Shown here one piece after another: positions 43,202-52,737 of a DNA stretch of 64,000 nt; positions within the stretch are counted from its first letter, which is position 1; each line of letters begins with the position of its first letter. The translations under genes were made by a program, and so were the position numbers. This stretch comes from VAZQ01 sp963816745. Its GTDB lineage: Bacteria; Pseudomonadota; Alphaproteobacteria; Rhizobiales; Xanthobacteraceae. The notes below the pieces were generated by a model. The model was not told where the DNA came from and ran no database searches. It saw only the letters and a program-made list of their open reading frames with translations. The stretch is from contig CAWFLQ010000013.1 in the NCBI GenBank assembly GCA_963816745.1, positions 62,001 through 126,000 on the forward strand, written 5' to 3'.

Positions 43202-45967
43202 ATGCACGACCAACGGATCGCGGCACACGATGGGCAGGCACGCGCACTCTGGCTTTCGACCATCTCGTTCACGGTCTGCTTCGCGGTCTGGACGATCTTT
43301 TCGATCATCGGCATCCAGATCAAGAAGGACCTCGGGCTCAACGAGACCCAGTTCGGTCTTCTGGTCGGCACACCGATCCTGACCGGCAGCCTGATTCGGC
43401 TGATGCTCGGCATCTGGACCGACCAGTACGGCGGACGCATCGTCTATACCAGCGTGATGCTGTCGGCGGCCGTTGCGACGTGGCTGCTGACCTACGCCTA
43501 CGACTACACGACCTTCCTGATCGCCGCGCTCGGCGTCGGGATCGCCGGCGGCTCGTTCGCGGTCGGCGTCGCCTACGTCTCGCGCTGGTACCCGACCGAC
43601 AGGCAGGGCACCGCGCTCGGCATTTTCGGCGTCGGCAATGTCGGCGCCGCGGTCACAAAGTTCGTGGCACCCTTCGTCCTCGTTGCCTATGGCTGGCAGA
43701 CGGTCGCGCAGGTATGGGCGATCGGCATCGCTGTCATGGCGATCGTATTCTGGTTCGCCACCAGCGACGATCCGGTCGTTGTCGCGCGGCGCGCGCGCGG
43801 CGAGAAGCCGCGCAGCGCCTGGCTCGAGCTCGAGCCATTGAAGAATATCCAGGTCTGGCGCTTCTCGCTCTACTATTTCTTCGTGTTCGGCGCCTTCGTC
43901 GCGCTCTCGCTGTGGCTGCCACGCTACCTCATCGGGGTCTACGGGCTCGAGATCACGACCGCCGGCATGATCGGCGCCGCCTATTCCATACCGGCCAGCG
44001 TCTTCCGCGCCTATGGCGGCGTTCTTTCCGACCGGTACGGTGCGCGGCGCATTATGTACTGGACCTTCTTCGTCTCGGTCGTATGCACTTTCATCCTCTC
44101 TTATCCGCCGACCGAATACGTGGTGAAGGGTATCCAGGGTCCGATCACGTTCCACCTCGAGACCAGCCTCACCACATTCATCGTCATCGTGTTCGTGCTC
44201 GGCTTCTTCATGAGCCTCGGCAAGGCGGCGGTCTACAAGCACATTCCTGTCTACTATCCGAACAATGTCGGCGCCGTCGGCGGACTTGTCGGATTGATCG
44301 GCGGCCTCGGTGGCTTCGTGCTGCCGATCGCGTTCGGCGCGCTCAACGACCTCACCGGGATCTGGACCAGCTGCTTCATGCTGTTGTTCGCCCTGGTGAC
44401 GACCGCACTCGTCTGGATGCACACCGCGATCCGGCGCATGGAGCGCGAGGTGGCCGAGCCGGAGCTGCGCAGACTGCCGGAATTGCCGGAAATGCAGCCG
44501 ATCCACGGCGAGAAGCAGATCGGCGTTCTCGGTCCGCACTTGATCGACGACTGGCGGCCCGAAGACCCCGTGTTCTGGAACGAGAAGGGGCGGGCCATCG
44601 CCCGGCGCAATCTCTGGGTGTCGATCCCCGCTCTCCTGCTGGCGTTCGCCGTCTGGATGGTGTGGTCGGTTGTGGTCGCAAAGTTGCCGGCGGTTGGATT
44701 CAAGTTCACCACCGACCAGTTGTTCTGGCTCGCGGCGCTGCCAGGCCTGTCGGGCGCGACGCTGCGCATCTTCTATTCCTTCATGCCGCCGATCTTCGGC
44801 GGGCGGCTGTGGACGACGGTGGCGACATGGTCGCTGATGATCCCGGCGATCGGGATCGGGCTCGCCGTGCAGTCACCCGACACCCCCTATTTCATCTTCC
44901 TCGGGCTCGCGTTGCTGTGCGGCTTCGGCGGCGGCAACTTCGCCTCGTCGATGGCTAACATCAGCTTCTTCTTCCCCAAGGCAGAGAAGGGCAACGCGCT
45001 CGCGCTCAATGCCGGACTCGGCAATCTCGGCGTCAGCGTCGTGCAGTTCGTGATCCCGCTCGCGATCACCGCGGGCGTGTTCGGCTGGCTCGGCGGCGAC
45101 CCGCAGGTTGCTACGGAGGCCGGCAAGACCACTCAGCTATGGCTGCAGAACGCGGGCTTCGTCTGGGTGCCGTTCATCGCCGCGTCCGCCTTCGCCGCCT
45201 GGTTCGGGATGAACGACATCGCGGCGATGAAGGCCTCGTTCGCCGAGCAGGCCGTGATCTTCCAGCGCAAGCACAATTGGATCATGTGCTGGCTCTACAC
45301 CGGCACCTTCGGATCGTTCATCGGCTATTCGGCCGGGTTCCCGCTGCTCGCCAAGACCCAGTTTCCCGGTGTGGATGCGCTGCAGCTCGCCTTTATCGGA
45401 CCGCTGGTCGGCGCGATCTCCCGCTCGGCCACCGGCTGGGTCTCCGACCGCTACGGCGGCGGCCGCGTGACCTTCTGGGTGTTCGTGCTGATGATGGCGG
45501 GCGTGCTGGGCGTGCTCTATTTCCTCGGCATCAAGGACCAGCCCTACGCGTTCTGGGGCTTCTTCGCGAGCTTCATGCTGTTGTTCTTCGCGACCGGCGT
45601 CGGCAATGCATCCACCTTCCAGATGATCCCCGCGATCATGCGCAAAGAAATGCCGCGTCTCCAGCCCGGCATGCCCGTGGTCGACCAGGTCAGGCAGGGC
45701 GACAAGGAGTTGGCCGCCATCATCGGCTTCACCTCGGCGATCGCCGCCTACGGCGCCTTCTTCATCCCGAAGAGCTACGGCACCTCGATCGCGGTCACCG
45801 GCGGCGCCGAGGCGGCGTTGTGGTGCTTCTTCGCCTTCTACGTGAGTTGCCTGCTGATCACCTGGGCCTACTACACACGCCGCGGCGGCCTGCTCTACGA
45901 CCTCGAGCGCAAGCCGCCCGGTGCCACCCTTCAGCCCGCCGCCGCCGCGGCAACGCCGGTACAATGA
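43202..45967 (+). CDS. narK: Fused nitrate/nitrite transporter NarK1-NarK2
   Basis: A 921-residue double major-facilitator protein. Domain 1 (about 10-420) has SFAVGVAYVSRWYPTDRQGT and LGIFGVGNVGAAVTKFVAPF. Domain 2 (about 465-900) has CGFGGGNFASSMANISFFFP and LALNAGLGNLGVSVVQFVIP, the nitrate-signature glycine motifs. In Paracoccus-type fusions the first half acts as a nitrate/proton symporter and the second as a nitrate/nitrite exchanger. The ATG at 43202 follows GAGGAG and matches the start of helix 1. The frame is intact, and it is the first gene of the nar operon. Confidence 0.93.
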   Translation: MHDQRIAAHDGQARALWLSTISFTVCFAVWTIFSIIGIQIKKDLGLNETQFGLLVGTPILTGSLIRLMLGIWTDQYGGRIVYTSVMLSAAVATWLLTYAYDYTTFLIAALGVGIAGGSFAVGVAYVSRWYPTDRQGTALGIFGVGNVGAAVTKFVAPFVLVAYGWQTVAQVWAIGIAVMAIVFWFATSDDPVVVARRARGEKPRSAWLELEPLKNIQVWRFSLYYFFVFGAFVALSLWLPRYLIGVYGLEITTAGMIGAAYSIPASVFRAYGGVLSDRYGARRIMYWTFFVSVVCTFILSYPPTEYVVKGIQGPITFHLETSLTTFIVIVFVLGFFMSLGKAAVYKHIPVYYPNNVGAVGGLVGLIGGLGGFVLPIAFGALNDLTGIWTSCFMLLFALVTTALVWMHTAIRRMEREVAEPELRRLPELPEMQPIHGEKQIGVLGPHLIDDWRPEDPVFWNEKGRAIARRNLWVSIPALLLAFAVWMVWSVVVAKLPAVGFKFTTDQLFWLAALPGLSGATLRIFYSFMPPIFGGRLWTTVATWSLMIPAIGIGLAVQSPDTPYFIFLGLALLCGFGGGNFASSMANISFFFPKAEKGNALALNAGLGNLGVSVVQFVIPLAITAGVFGWLGGDPQVATEAGKTTQLWLQNAGFVWVPFIAASAFAAWFGMNDIAAMKASFAEQAVIFQRKHNWIMCWLYTGTFGSFIGYSAGFPLLAKTQFPGVDALQLAFIGPLVGAISRSATGWVSDRYGGGRVTFWVFVLMMAGVLGVLYFLGIKDQPYAFWGFFASFMLLFFATGVGNASTFQMIPAIMRKEMPRLQPGMPVVDQVRQGDKELAAIIGFTSAIAAYGAFFIPKSYGTSIAVTGGAEAALWCFFAFYVSCLLITWAYYTRRGGLLYDLERKPPGATLQPAAAAATPVQ

Positions 45968-45980
45968 GCGGGAGACGACG

Positions 45981-48900
45981 ATGAGCCACTTCCTCGATCG
46001 CCTGACCTTCTTCAATCGCGTCGTCGATGAGTTCTCCGATGGCCATGGTGTCACCACCCGCGAAGATCGGCGCTGGGAAGACGGCTACCGCAAGCGCTGG
46101 CAGCACGACAAGATCGTGCGCTCGACCCACGGCGCCAACTGCACGGGCTCGTGCTCCTGGAAAATCTACGTCAAAGGCGGCATCGTCACCTGGGAAACCC
46201 AGCAGACCGACTATCCGCGCACGCGGCCGGAGCTGCCGAACCACGAGCCGCGCGGTTGTTCTCGCGGCGCGAGCTATTCCTGGTACCTCTATTCCGGCAA
46301 TCGCGTAAAGTATCCGCTGGTGCGCTCGCGCTTGCTCAAGCTGTGGCGAGAAGCGAGGACGCTGCGCACGCCGGTCGGCGCCTGGGCTTCGATCGTCGAG
46401 GACACGAAAAAGCGCGCGGCCTATACCGAGAAACGTGGCCTCGGGGGCTTCGTGCGTGCGACCTGGGACGAGGTCACCGACATCATCGCGGCCGCCAACG
46501 CCTACACCGTCAAGCGTCACGGCCCCGACCGCGTCATCGGCTTCTCGCCGATCCCGGCGATGTCGATGGTGTCCTACGCCGCCGGCTCGCGCTATCTCTC
46601 GCTGCTCGGTGGCGTATGCATGTCGTTCTACGATTGGTATTGCGACCTGCCGCCGTCCTCGCCGCAGACCTGGGGCGAGCAGACCGACGTACCCGAGAGC
46701 GCCGACTGGTACAATTCCGGCTTCCTGATCTTGTGGGGCTCGAACGTGCCGCAGACGCGCACGCCCGATGCGCACTTCTATACGGAAGCACGTTATCGAG
46801 GCGCAAAAAGCGTGGTCATCTGCCCCGACTATTCGGAAGCCTCCAAGTTCGCCGATCTCTGGATCTCGGTGAAGCAGGGCACCGACGCAGCGCTCGCCAT
46901 GGCCATGGGCCATGTTATCCTGCGCGAATTCCATATCGACCGCAAAGCAGCGTACTTCGACGACTACATCCGCCAGTACACCGACATGCCGATGCTGGTG
47001 CGGCTGGTGGAGCAGGGGGGGCGCCTGGTGCCGGATCGCCTCCTGCGCGCCTCTGATTTCGACGACGGCCTCGGCGAAGGCAACAATCCGGAGTGGAAGA
47101 CGGTCGCCTTCGACGAAACGAGCGGTGCGGTCGTCGTGCCGCGCGGCTCGGTCGGCTTCCGCTGGGGCGAGAAGGGCAAGTGGAATCTGGAGGAAAAGGA
47201 TTCCGCCGGCGGTGACACCAGGCTCCGCCTCTCGCTCGCCGACGTGAAGGACGAGCTCGCCGGCGTTGCCTTCCCCTACTTCGGCAACCGCGAGCACGAT
47301 CATTTTGCCGGCACGGATCATCCGAGCGTGCTGGTGCGCAAGGTGCCGGCCAAGCGCATCAAGTTGAAGAAGGGCGATGCGCTCGTCGCTTCCGTCTACG
47401 ATCTCTTCGTCGCCAACTACGGCCTCGATCGCGGCTTCGGCGGCGAGCACGTCGCCAAGTCTTACGACGACAACGTACCCTATACGCCGGCCTGGGCGGA
47501 GAAGATCACCGGCGTGCCGCGCGATCAGATCATCACGGTCGCACGTGAATTCGCGCTCAACGCCGAGAAGACCAAGGGCAGATCCATGGTCATCATCGGC
47601 GCGGCGATGAACCATTGGTTCCACTGCGACATGAACTACCGCGGCGTGATCAACATGCTCGTCATGTGCGGCTGCGTGGGCCAATCGGGCGGCGGCTGGT
47701 CCCACTACGTCGGACAGGAGAAGCTGCGCCCACAATCGGGGTGGCTTCCCCTGGCATTTGCGCTCGACTGGGGCCGGCCGCCACGCCAACAAAACTCCAC
47801 GTCCTTTTTCTACGCGCACACCGACCAATGGCGCTACGAGACCGTCGGCGTCGAGGAAATCCTCTCACCGACGGCGCCTGCGGGTCCGTGGGACGGGGCG
47901 CTGATCGACTACAACGTGCGCGCCGAGCGCATGGGTTGGTTGCCGTCGGCGCCGCAGCTCAAGCAGAATCCGCTGGCGGTGGCAAAGCGGGCCGCGGCGG
48001 CCGGGATGGAGCCGAAGGACTACGTCGCCAAGGCGTTGAAGTCGGGCGAGCTGCAGCTCGCCTGCGAGGACCCCGACCATCCCGACAACTGGCCGCGCAA
48101 CATGTTCGTCTGGCGGTCGAACCTGCTCGGCTCCTCGGGCAAGGGCCACGAATACTTCCTCAAGCATCTCCTCGGCACCACCCACGGCGTGCAGGGCAAA
48201 GACCTCGGCGAGGACGGCCGCAAGAAGCCGAAAGAGGTCGCGTGGCACGATGACGCGCCGAAGGGCAAGCTCGACCTTCTGGTCACGCTCGACTTCCGCA
48301 TGTCGACGACCTGCGTCTACTCCGACATCGTGCTGCCGACCGCCACCTGGTACGAGAAGAACGACCTCAACACGTCCGACATGCACCCCTTCATCCACCC
48401 GCTGACGGCGGCGGTGGACCCGGTCTGGGAGTGCAAGAGCGACTGGGAAATCTACAAGGCGATCGCCAAGAAATTCTCGGAGATCGCCCCGGAAATCCTC
48501 GGCGTCGAGAAGGACGTGGTGATGACGCCGATCCTGCACGATACGCCCGCCGAGATCGCCCAGGCGCTCGATGTAAAGGATTGGAAGAAGGGCGAGGTCG
48601 AGCCGATCCCCGGCAAGACCATGCCGTCCGTCACCTTGGTGGAGCGCGACTACCCAAACCTCTACAAGCGCTTCACGGCGCTCGGGCCGCTGATGTCGAA
48701 GCTCGGCAATGGCGGCAAGGGAATGGCGTGGAATACCGAGCATGAGGTCGAGTTCCTGCAGCGCCTCAATGGCGTCGTCACCGATGACGGCGCGACCAAG
48801 GGGCTCGCGAAAATCGAGACCGACATCGACGCCACCGAGGTCATTCTTGCGCTGGCGCCGGAGACCAACGGCGAGGTCGCCGTCAAGGCCTGGGATGCGC

Positions 48901-49745
48901 TGTCGAAGACCACCGGCCGCGACCACACCCATCTCGCGCTCCCGAAGGAGGACGAGAAGATCCGCTTCCGAGACGTGGTGGCGCAGCCGCGCAAGATCAT
49001 CTCCTCGCCGATCTGGTCGGGCCTCGAGTCCGAGAAGGTCTGCTACAACGCCTGCTATACCAACGTCCACGAGTTGATCCCATGGCGCACGTTGTCCGGG
49101 CGTCAGCAGCTCTATCAGGACCATCTGTGGATGCGGGCGTTCGGCGAGGCGCTCTGCGTCTATCGCCCGCCGGTCGATCTCAAGGCGGTGAAGCCGATCA
49201 TCGACAAGAAGCCGAACGGCGAGAAGCAGGTCGTCCTCAACTTCATCACGCCGCACCAGAAGTGGGGCATCCACTCGACCTATACCGACAACCTGCTGAT
49301 GCTGACGCTGTCACGCGGCGGACCGATCGTGTGGATCAGCGAAACCGACGCCGGGAAAGCGGGCATCGTCGATAACGACTGGATCGAGGCCTACAACACC
49401 AACGGCGCGCTGGTTGCGCGTGCCGTCGTCTCCCAACGCGTGAAGGAAGGCATGTGCATGATGTATCACGCGCAAGAGAAGATCGTGAACGTGCCGGGCT
49501 CCGAGGTCACCGGCCAGCGCGGCGGCATCCACAACTCGGTGACGCGCGCGGTCGTCAAGCCGACCCACATGATCGGCGGCTACGCCCAGCAGTCCTACGG
49601 CTTCAACTACTACGGCACGATCGGCACCAACCGCGACGAGTTCGTCATCATTCGCAAGATGTCGAAGGTCGACTGGCTCGACAAGCCCGCCGCCGATCAA
49701 CCCGAGCCTCTTGCCGTCGCGCCCAAGATGGAGGCCGCAGAATGA
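45981..49745 (+). CDS. narG: Respiratory nitrate reductase alpha subunit
   Basis: A 1,254-residue molybdenum enzyme catalysing nitrate to nitrite on the cytoplasmic face of the inner membrane. The FS0 iron-sulfur site is HGANCTGSCSWKIY followed by RGCSRGASYSWYLYSGNRVK. The Mo-coordinating aspartate lies in FYDWYCDLPPSSPQTWGEQT. The end KPTHMIGGYAQQSYGFNYYG is typical. There is no Tat leader, as expected for NarG. The start was chosen at MSHFLDRLTFF, 13 bases after narK. Its stop overlaps the narH start by four bases. Confidence 0.96.
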   Translation: MSHFLDRLTFFNRVVDEFSDGHGVTTREDRRWEDGYRKRWQHDKIVRSTHGANCTGSCSWKIYVKGGIVTWETQQTDYPRTRPELPNHEPRGCSRGASYSWYLYSGNRVKYPLVRSRLLKLWREARTLRTPVGAWASIVEDTKKRAAYTEKRGLGGFVRATWDEVTDIIAAANAYTVKRHGPDRVIGFSPIPAMSMVSYAAGSRYLSLLGGVCMSFYDWYCDLPPSSPQTWGEQTDVPESADWYNSGFLILWGSNVPQTRTPDAHFYTEARYRGAKSVVICPDYSEASKFADLWISVKQGTDAALAMAMGHVILREFHIDRKAAYFDDYIRQYTDMPMLVRLVEQGGRLVPDRLLRASDFDDGLGEGNNPEWKTVAFDETSGAVVVPRGSVGFRWGEKGKWNLEEKDSAGGDTRLRLSLADVKDELAGVAFPYFGNREHDHFAGTDHPSVLVRKVPAKRIKLKKGDALVASVYDLFVANYGLDRGFGGEHVAKSYDDNVPYTPAWAEKITGVPRDQIITVAREFALNAEKTKGRSMVIIGAAMNHWFHCDMNYRGVINMLVMCGCVGQSGGGWSHYVGQEKLRPQSGWLPLAFALDWGRPPRQQNSTSFFYAHTDQWRYETVGVEEILSPTAPAGPWDGALIDYNVRAERMGWLPSAPQLKQNPLAVAKRAAAAGMEPKDYVAKALKSGELQLACEDPDHPDNWPRNMFVWRSNLLGSSGKGHEYFLKHLLGTTHGVQGKDLGEDGRKKPKEVAWHDDAPKGKLDLLVTLDFRMSTTCVYSDIVLPTATWYEKNDLNTSDMHPFIHPLTAAVDPVWECKSDWEIYKAIAKKFSEIAPEILGVEKDVVMTPILHDTPAEIAQALDVKDWKKGEVEPIPGKTMPSVTLVERDYPNLYKRFTALGPLMSKLGNGGKGMAWNTEHEVEFLQRLNGVVTDDGATKGLAKIETDIDATEVILALAPETNGEVAVKAWDALSKTTGRDHTHLALPKEDEKIRFRDVVAQPRKIISSPIWSGLESEKVCYNACYTNVHELIPWRTLSGRQQLYQDHLWMRAFGEALCVYRPPVDLKAVKPIIDKKPNGEKQVVLNFITPHQKWGIHSTYTDNLLMLTLSRGGPIVWISETDAGKAGIVDNDWIEAYNTNGALVARAVVSQRVKEGMCMMYHAQEKIVNVPGSEVTGQRGGIHNSVTRAVVKPTHMIGGYAQQSYGFNYYGTIGTNRDEFVIIRKMSKVDWLDKPAADQPEPLAVAPKMEAAE

Positions 49746-51262
49746 AAATCCGCGCCCAGATCGCGATGGTGCTGAACCTCGACAAATGCATCGGGTGTCA
49801 CACCTGCTCCGTCACCTGCAAGAACGTGTGGACCAACCGCGAGGGCATGGAATACGCCTGGTTCAACAACGTCGAGACCAAGCCCGGCATCGGCTATCCG
49901 AAGGACTGGGAGAACCAGGACCGCTGGAACGGCGGCTGGCGGCGCAAGCGCAACGGCAAGATCGAGCCGCGCATCGGCGGCAAGTGGCGGGTGCTGGCGA
50001 AGATCTTCGCCAATCCCGACTTGCCCGAGATCGACGACTACTACGAGCCCTTCACCTTCGACTACGAGCATTTGCAGAAGGCGCCGGAGCTGCCGGCATT
50101 CCCGACCGCGCGGCCGCGCTCGCTCATCACCGGCGAGCGCATGGAGAAGATCGAGTGGGGTCCGAACTGGGAGGAGATTCTCGGCGGCGAGTTCGCCAAG
50201 CGTTCGCAGGACGTGAATTTCGAGGGTGTGCAGAAGGAGATCTACGGCCAGTTCGAGAACACGTTCATGATGTACCTGCCGCGGCTGTGCGAGCATTGCC
50301 TCAATCCGGCTTGCGTCGCGGCCTGTCCTTCCGGTGCGATCTACAAGCGCGAGGAGGACGGCATTGTCCTCATCGACCAGGACAAGTGCCGGGGCTGGCG
50401 CATGTGCGTGTCGGGCTGCCCGTACAAGAAGATCTATTACAACTGGTCGAGCGGAAAATCCGAGAAGTGCATCTTCTGCTATCCACGCATCGAAGCGGGG
50501 CAGCCGACCGTGTGCTCGGAGACCTGCGTCGGCCGCATCCGCTATCTCGGAGTCGTGCTTTACGACGCCGACCGCATCGAGGCTGCGGCCAGCGTGGCGA
50601 ATGAGCAAGACCTCTACGAGTCGCAGCTCGGCATCTTCATGAACCCGAATGACGATGCCGTGATCGCGCAGGCGCGCGCCGACGGCGTGCCGGACGCCTG
50701 GCTGGAGGCGGCGCGGCGCTCGCCGGTGTGGAAGATGGCGATGGAATGGAAGGTCGCGTTCCCGCTCCATCCCGAATATCGCACGCTGCCGATGGTGTGG
50801 TACGTGCCGCCGCTTTCGCCGATCCAGTCGGCGGCGCAGGCTGGCAAGATCGGGCACGACGGCGAGATGCCGGACGTCCGCTCGCTGCGCATTCCGCTCA
50901 AGTATCTCGCCAACTTGCTGACGGCGGGCAAGGAGCAGCCGATCGCGCTCGGGCTCGAGCGCATGCTCGCCATGCGCGCCTATATGCGGGCCAAAACGGT
51001 GGACGGCGTGATCGACGAGACCATTGCGCGCCGGGTCGGGCTGAGCTCGCTTGCGATCGAGGACATGTACCACGTGATGGCAATCGCCAACTACGAGGAC
51101 CGGTTCGTGATTCCGACCGCGCACCGCGAGCTCGACGAGGACGCCTACGACCTGCGCGGCTCGTGCGGCTTCTCGTTCGGCAACGGCTGCTCCGGCGGCA
51201 CCAGCGAGGTCAACCTGTTCGGCACGCCCAAGCGGGTGAAGACATCGATGGAGGTCGCGTGA
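49742..51262 (+). CDS. narH: Respiratory nitrate reductase beta subunit
   Basis: A 506-residue electron-transfer subunit carrying four iron-sulfur clusters. Cysteine motifs appear in order: LDKCIGCHTCSVTCKNVWTN, RLCEHCLNPACVAACPSGAI, DKCRGWRMCVSGCPYKK and EKCIFCYPRIEAGQPTVCSE. The tryptophan in CRGWRMC marks the 3Fe-4S site of NarH. It accepts electrons from NarI hemes and passes them to NarG. The frame is intact, overlapping narG and narJ by a few bases. Confidence 0.96.
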   Translation: MKIRAQIAMVLNLDKCIGCHTCSVTCKNVWTNREGMEYAWFNNVETKPGIGYPKDWENQDRWNGGWRRKRNGKIEPRIGGKWRVLAKIFANPDLPEIDDYYEPFTFDYEHLQKAPELPAFPTARPRSLITGERMEKIEWGPNWEEILGGEFAKRSQDVNFEGVQKEIYGQFENTFMMYLPRLCEHCLNPACVAACPSGAIYKREEDGIVLIDQDKCRGWRMCVSGCPYKKIYYNWSSGKSEKCIFCYPRIEAGQPTVCSETCVGRIRYLGVVLYDADRIEAAASVANEQDLYESQLGIFMNPNDDAVIAQARADGVPDAWLEAARRSPVWKMAMEWKVAFPLHPEYRTLPMVWYVPPLSPIQSAAQAGKIGHDGEMPDVRSLRIPLKYLANLLTAGKEQPIALGLERMLAMRAYMRAKTVDGVIDETIARRVGLSSLAIEDMYHVMAIANYEDRFVIPTAHRELDEDAYDLRGSCGFSFGNGCSGGTSEVNLFGTPKRVKTSMEVA

Positions 51263-51990
51263 TGACGAGGACGTTCAAGGCGCTCTCCGTGCTGCTGACC
51301 TATCCAACGGCGGAGCTCCAGGCGGCCGCCGGCGAGCTTCGCGCGGCGCTCGACGCCGACGCGATGGTGCCTCCGGCGGTGCGCAAGCAGCTCGATGGGC
51401 TGCTCGAGGAGCTGGCGTCCCGGGACATCTACGACCTGCAGGAGCGCTACGTCCTGCTGTTCGACCGCACGCGCTCGCTGTCGCTGCATCTGTTCGAGCA
51501 CGTGCACGGCGAGAGCCGCGACCGCGGTCAGGCGTTGATCGACCTCAAGAGCATGTACGAGCGCAACGGGCTCGAGATCGGCGCCGCCGAGCTGCCGGAC
51601 TTCCTGCCGCTGTTCCTCGAATTCCTGTCGACACGGCCGCCGGCCGAGGCTTGCGAGCTGCTCGGCCAGCCCGCGCACATCTTTGCCGCGCTTGCCGAGC
51701 GCCTGCGCAAGCGCCGGTCGGCATACGAGGCGGTGTTCCGCGCGCTCGTCGCGCTCGCGTCGGCGAAGCCGAAGGGCGAGGAGGTGTCGGTGCTGCTCGC
51801 GGCGCCGGATCACGATGCGACCGATCTTGCGGCCCTCGATGCCGCCTGGGAGGACGAGCCGGTCAGCTTCGGTCCCAATGCCGGTACTGGCTGCAAGGAC
51901 GGCCTGATCGCCAGGATTCGTGCCGGCCGCCGGCCTGCTCCCGATATTGCCGCTGCACCGGTTGCGTCCGGCGGTCCCCGGCGAACGTGA
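51262..51990 (+). CDS. narJ: Nitrate reductase assembly chaperone
   Basis: A 242-residue cytoplasmic chaperone of the TorD/NarJ family, not part of the mature enzyme. It helps load the molybdenum cofactor into NarG. The family marks are TRTFKALSVLLTYPTAELQ, YVLLFDRTRSLSLHLFEHVH, then GESRDRGQALIDLKSMY. It ends with a Pro/Ala-rich tail. It starts within the narH stop codon and lies 10 bases before narI. Confidence 0.93.
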   Translation: MTRTFKALSVLLTYPTAELQAAAGELRAALDADAMVPPAVRKQLDGLLEELASRDIYDLQERYVLLFDRTRSLSLHLFEHVHGESRDRGQALIDLKSMYERNGLEIGAAELPDFLPLFLEFLSTRPPAEACELLGQPAHIFAALAERLRKRRSAYEAVFRALVALASAKPKGEEVSVLLAAPDHDATDLAALDAAWEDEPVSFGPNAGTGCKDGLIARIRAGRRPAPDIAAAPVASGGPRRT

Positions 51991-52000
51991 GGAGAGTCGA

Positions 52001-52732
52001 ATGCGCGAGGTGGCCAATCATATCGTGTTCGGCTGGTATCCCTACCTGTGCTTGATCGTTTTTCTCGTCGGCAGCTGGGTACGCTTCGATCGCGAGCAGT
52101 ACACGTGGAGAACCGGCTCGAGCCAGCTCCTGCGCCGCCGCCAGCTGATGTGGGGCTCGAACCTGTTCCATGTCGGCATCCTGGTCATCTTCCTCGGCCA
52201 TTTCGTCGGTCTGCTGACGCCGATCTGGATATTCGACGCAATCGGCATCTCGCACACCTTCAAGCAATGGATGGCGATCGTTCTCGGCGGCGTCGCCGGC
52301 GTCATGTGCTTCGTCGGGACGACGCTGCTGGTGCATCGGCGACTGTTCGATGCGCGCATTCGCGCAACCTCTTCGTTCGGCGATATCGCGATCCTGCTCA
52401 TGCTTTACGCGCAGCTGATCCTCGGTTTGGCGAGCATTCCCGTTTCGCTCAACCACCTCGACGGGCACGAAATGGTGAAATTCATGACCTGGGCGCAGGG
52501 CATATTGACCTTGCAGCCGGGCGTGTCGGCGCTGGTGGCCGATGCGAATCCGATCTTCAAGGCGCATCTCGTCCTCGGCATGACGATCTTTCTCGTGTTC
52601 CCGTTCACGCGCCTGGTGCACGTCTGGAGCGCACCGATCTGGTACCTCGGCCGCCCAGGTTATCAGGTGGTGCGGAGCGCGCGGACGAACGGAACGGCCG
52701 TGCGGCGGCCGGGCGTGGTTCCGGCGGAGTGA
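52001..52732 (+). CDS. narI: Respiratory nitrate reductase gamma subunit (cytochrome b)
   Basis: A 243-residue integral membrane diheme cytochrome b oxidising quinol. It has five helices: WYPYLCLIVFLVGSWVRFD, SNLFHVGILVIFLGHFVGLL, WMAIVLGGVAGVMCFVGTTL, LLMLYAQLILGLASIPVSL and HLVLGMTIFLVFPFTRLVHV. Heme ligand candidates are the histidines in FHVGILVIFLGHFVG and in the final helix (HLVLGM, RLVHVW). A GAGGAGAG ribosome site precedes the ATG. The stop codon overlaps the possible GTG start of the next gene. Confidence 0.95.
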   Translation: MREVANHIVFGWYPYLCLIVFLVGSWVRFDREQYTWRTGSSQLLRRRQLMWGSNLFHVGILVIFLGHFVGLLTPIWIFDAIGISHTFKQWMAIVLGGVAGVMCFVGTTLLVHRRLFDARIRATSSFGDIAILLMLYAQLILGLASIPVSLNHLDGHEMVKFMTWAQGILTLQPGVSALVADANPIFKAHLVLGMTIFLVFPFTRLVHVWSAPIWYLGRPGYQVVRSARTNGTAVRRPGVVPAE

Positions 52733-52737
52733 CGGCG

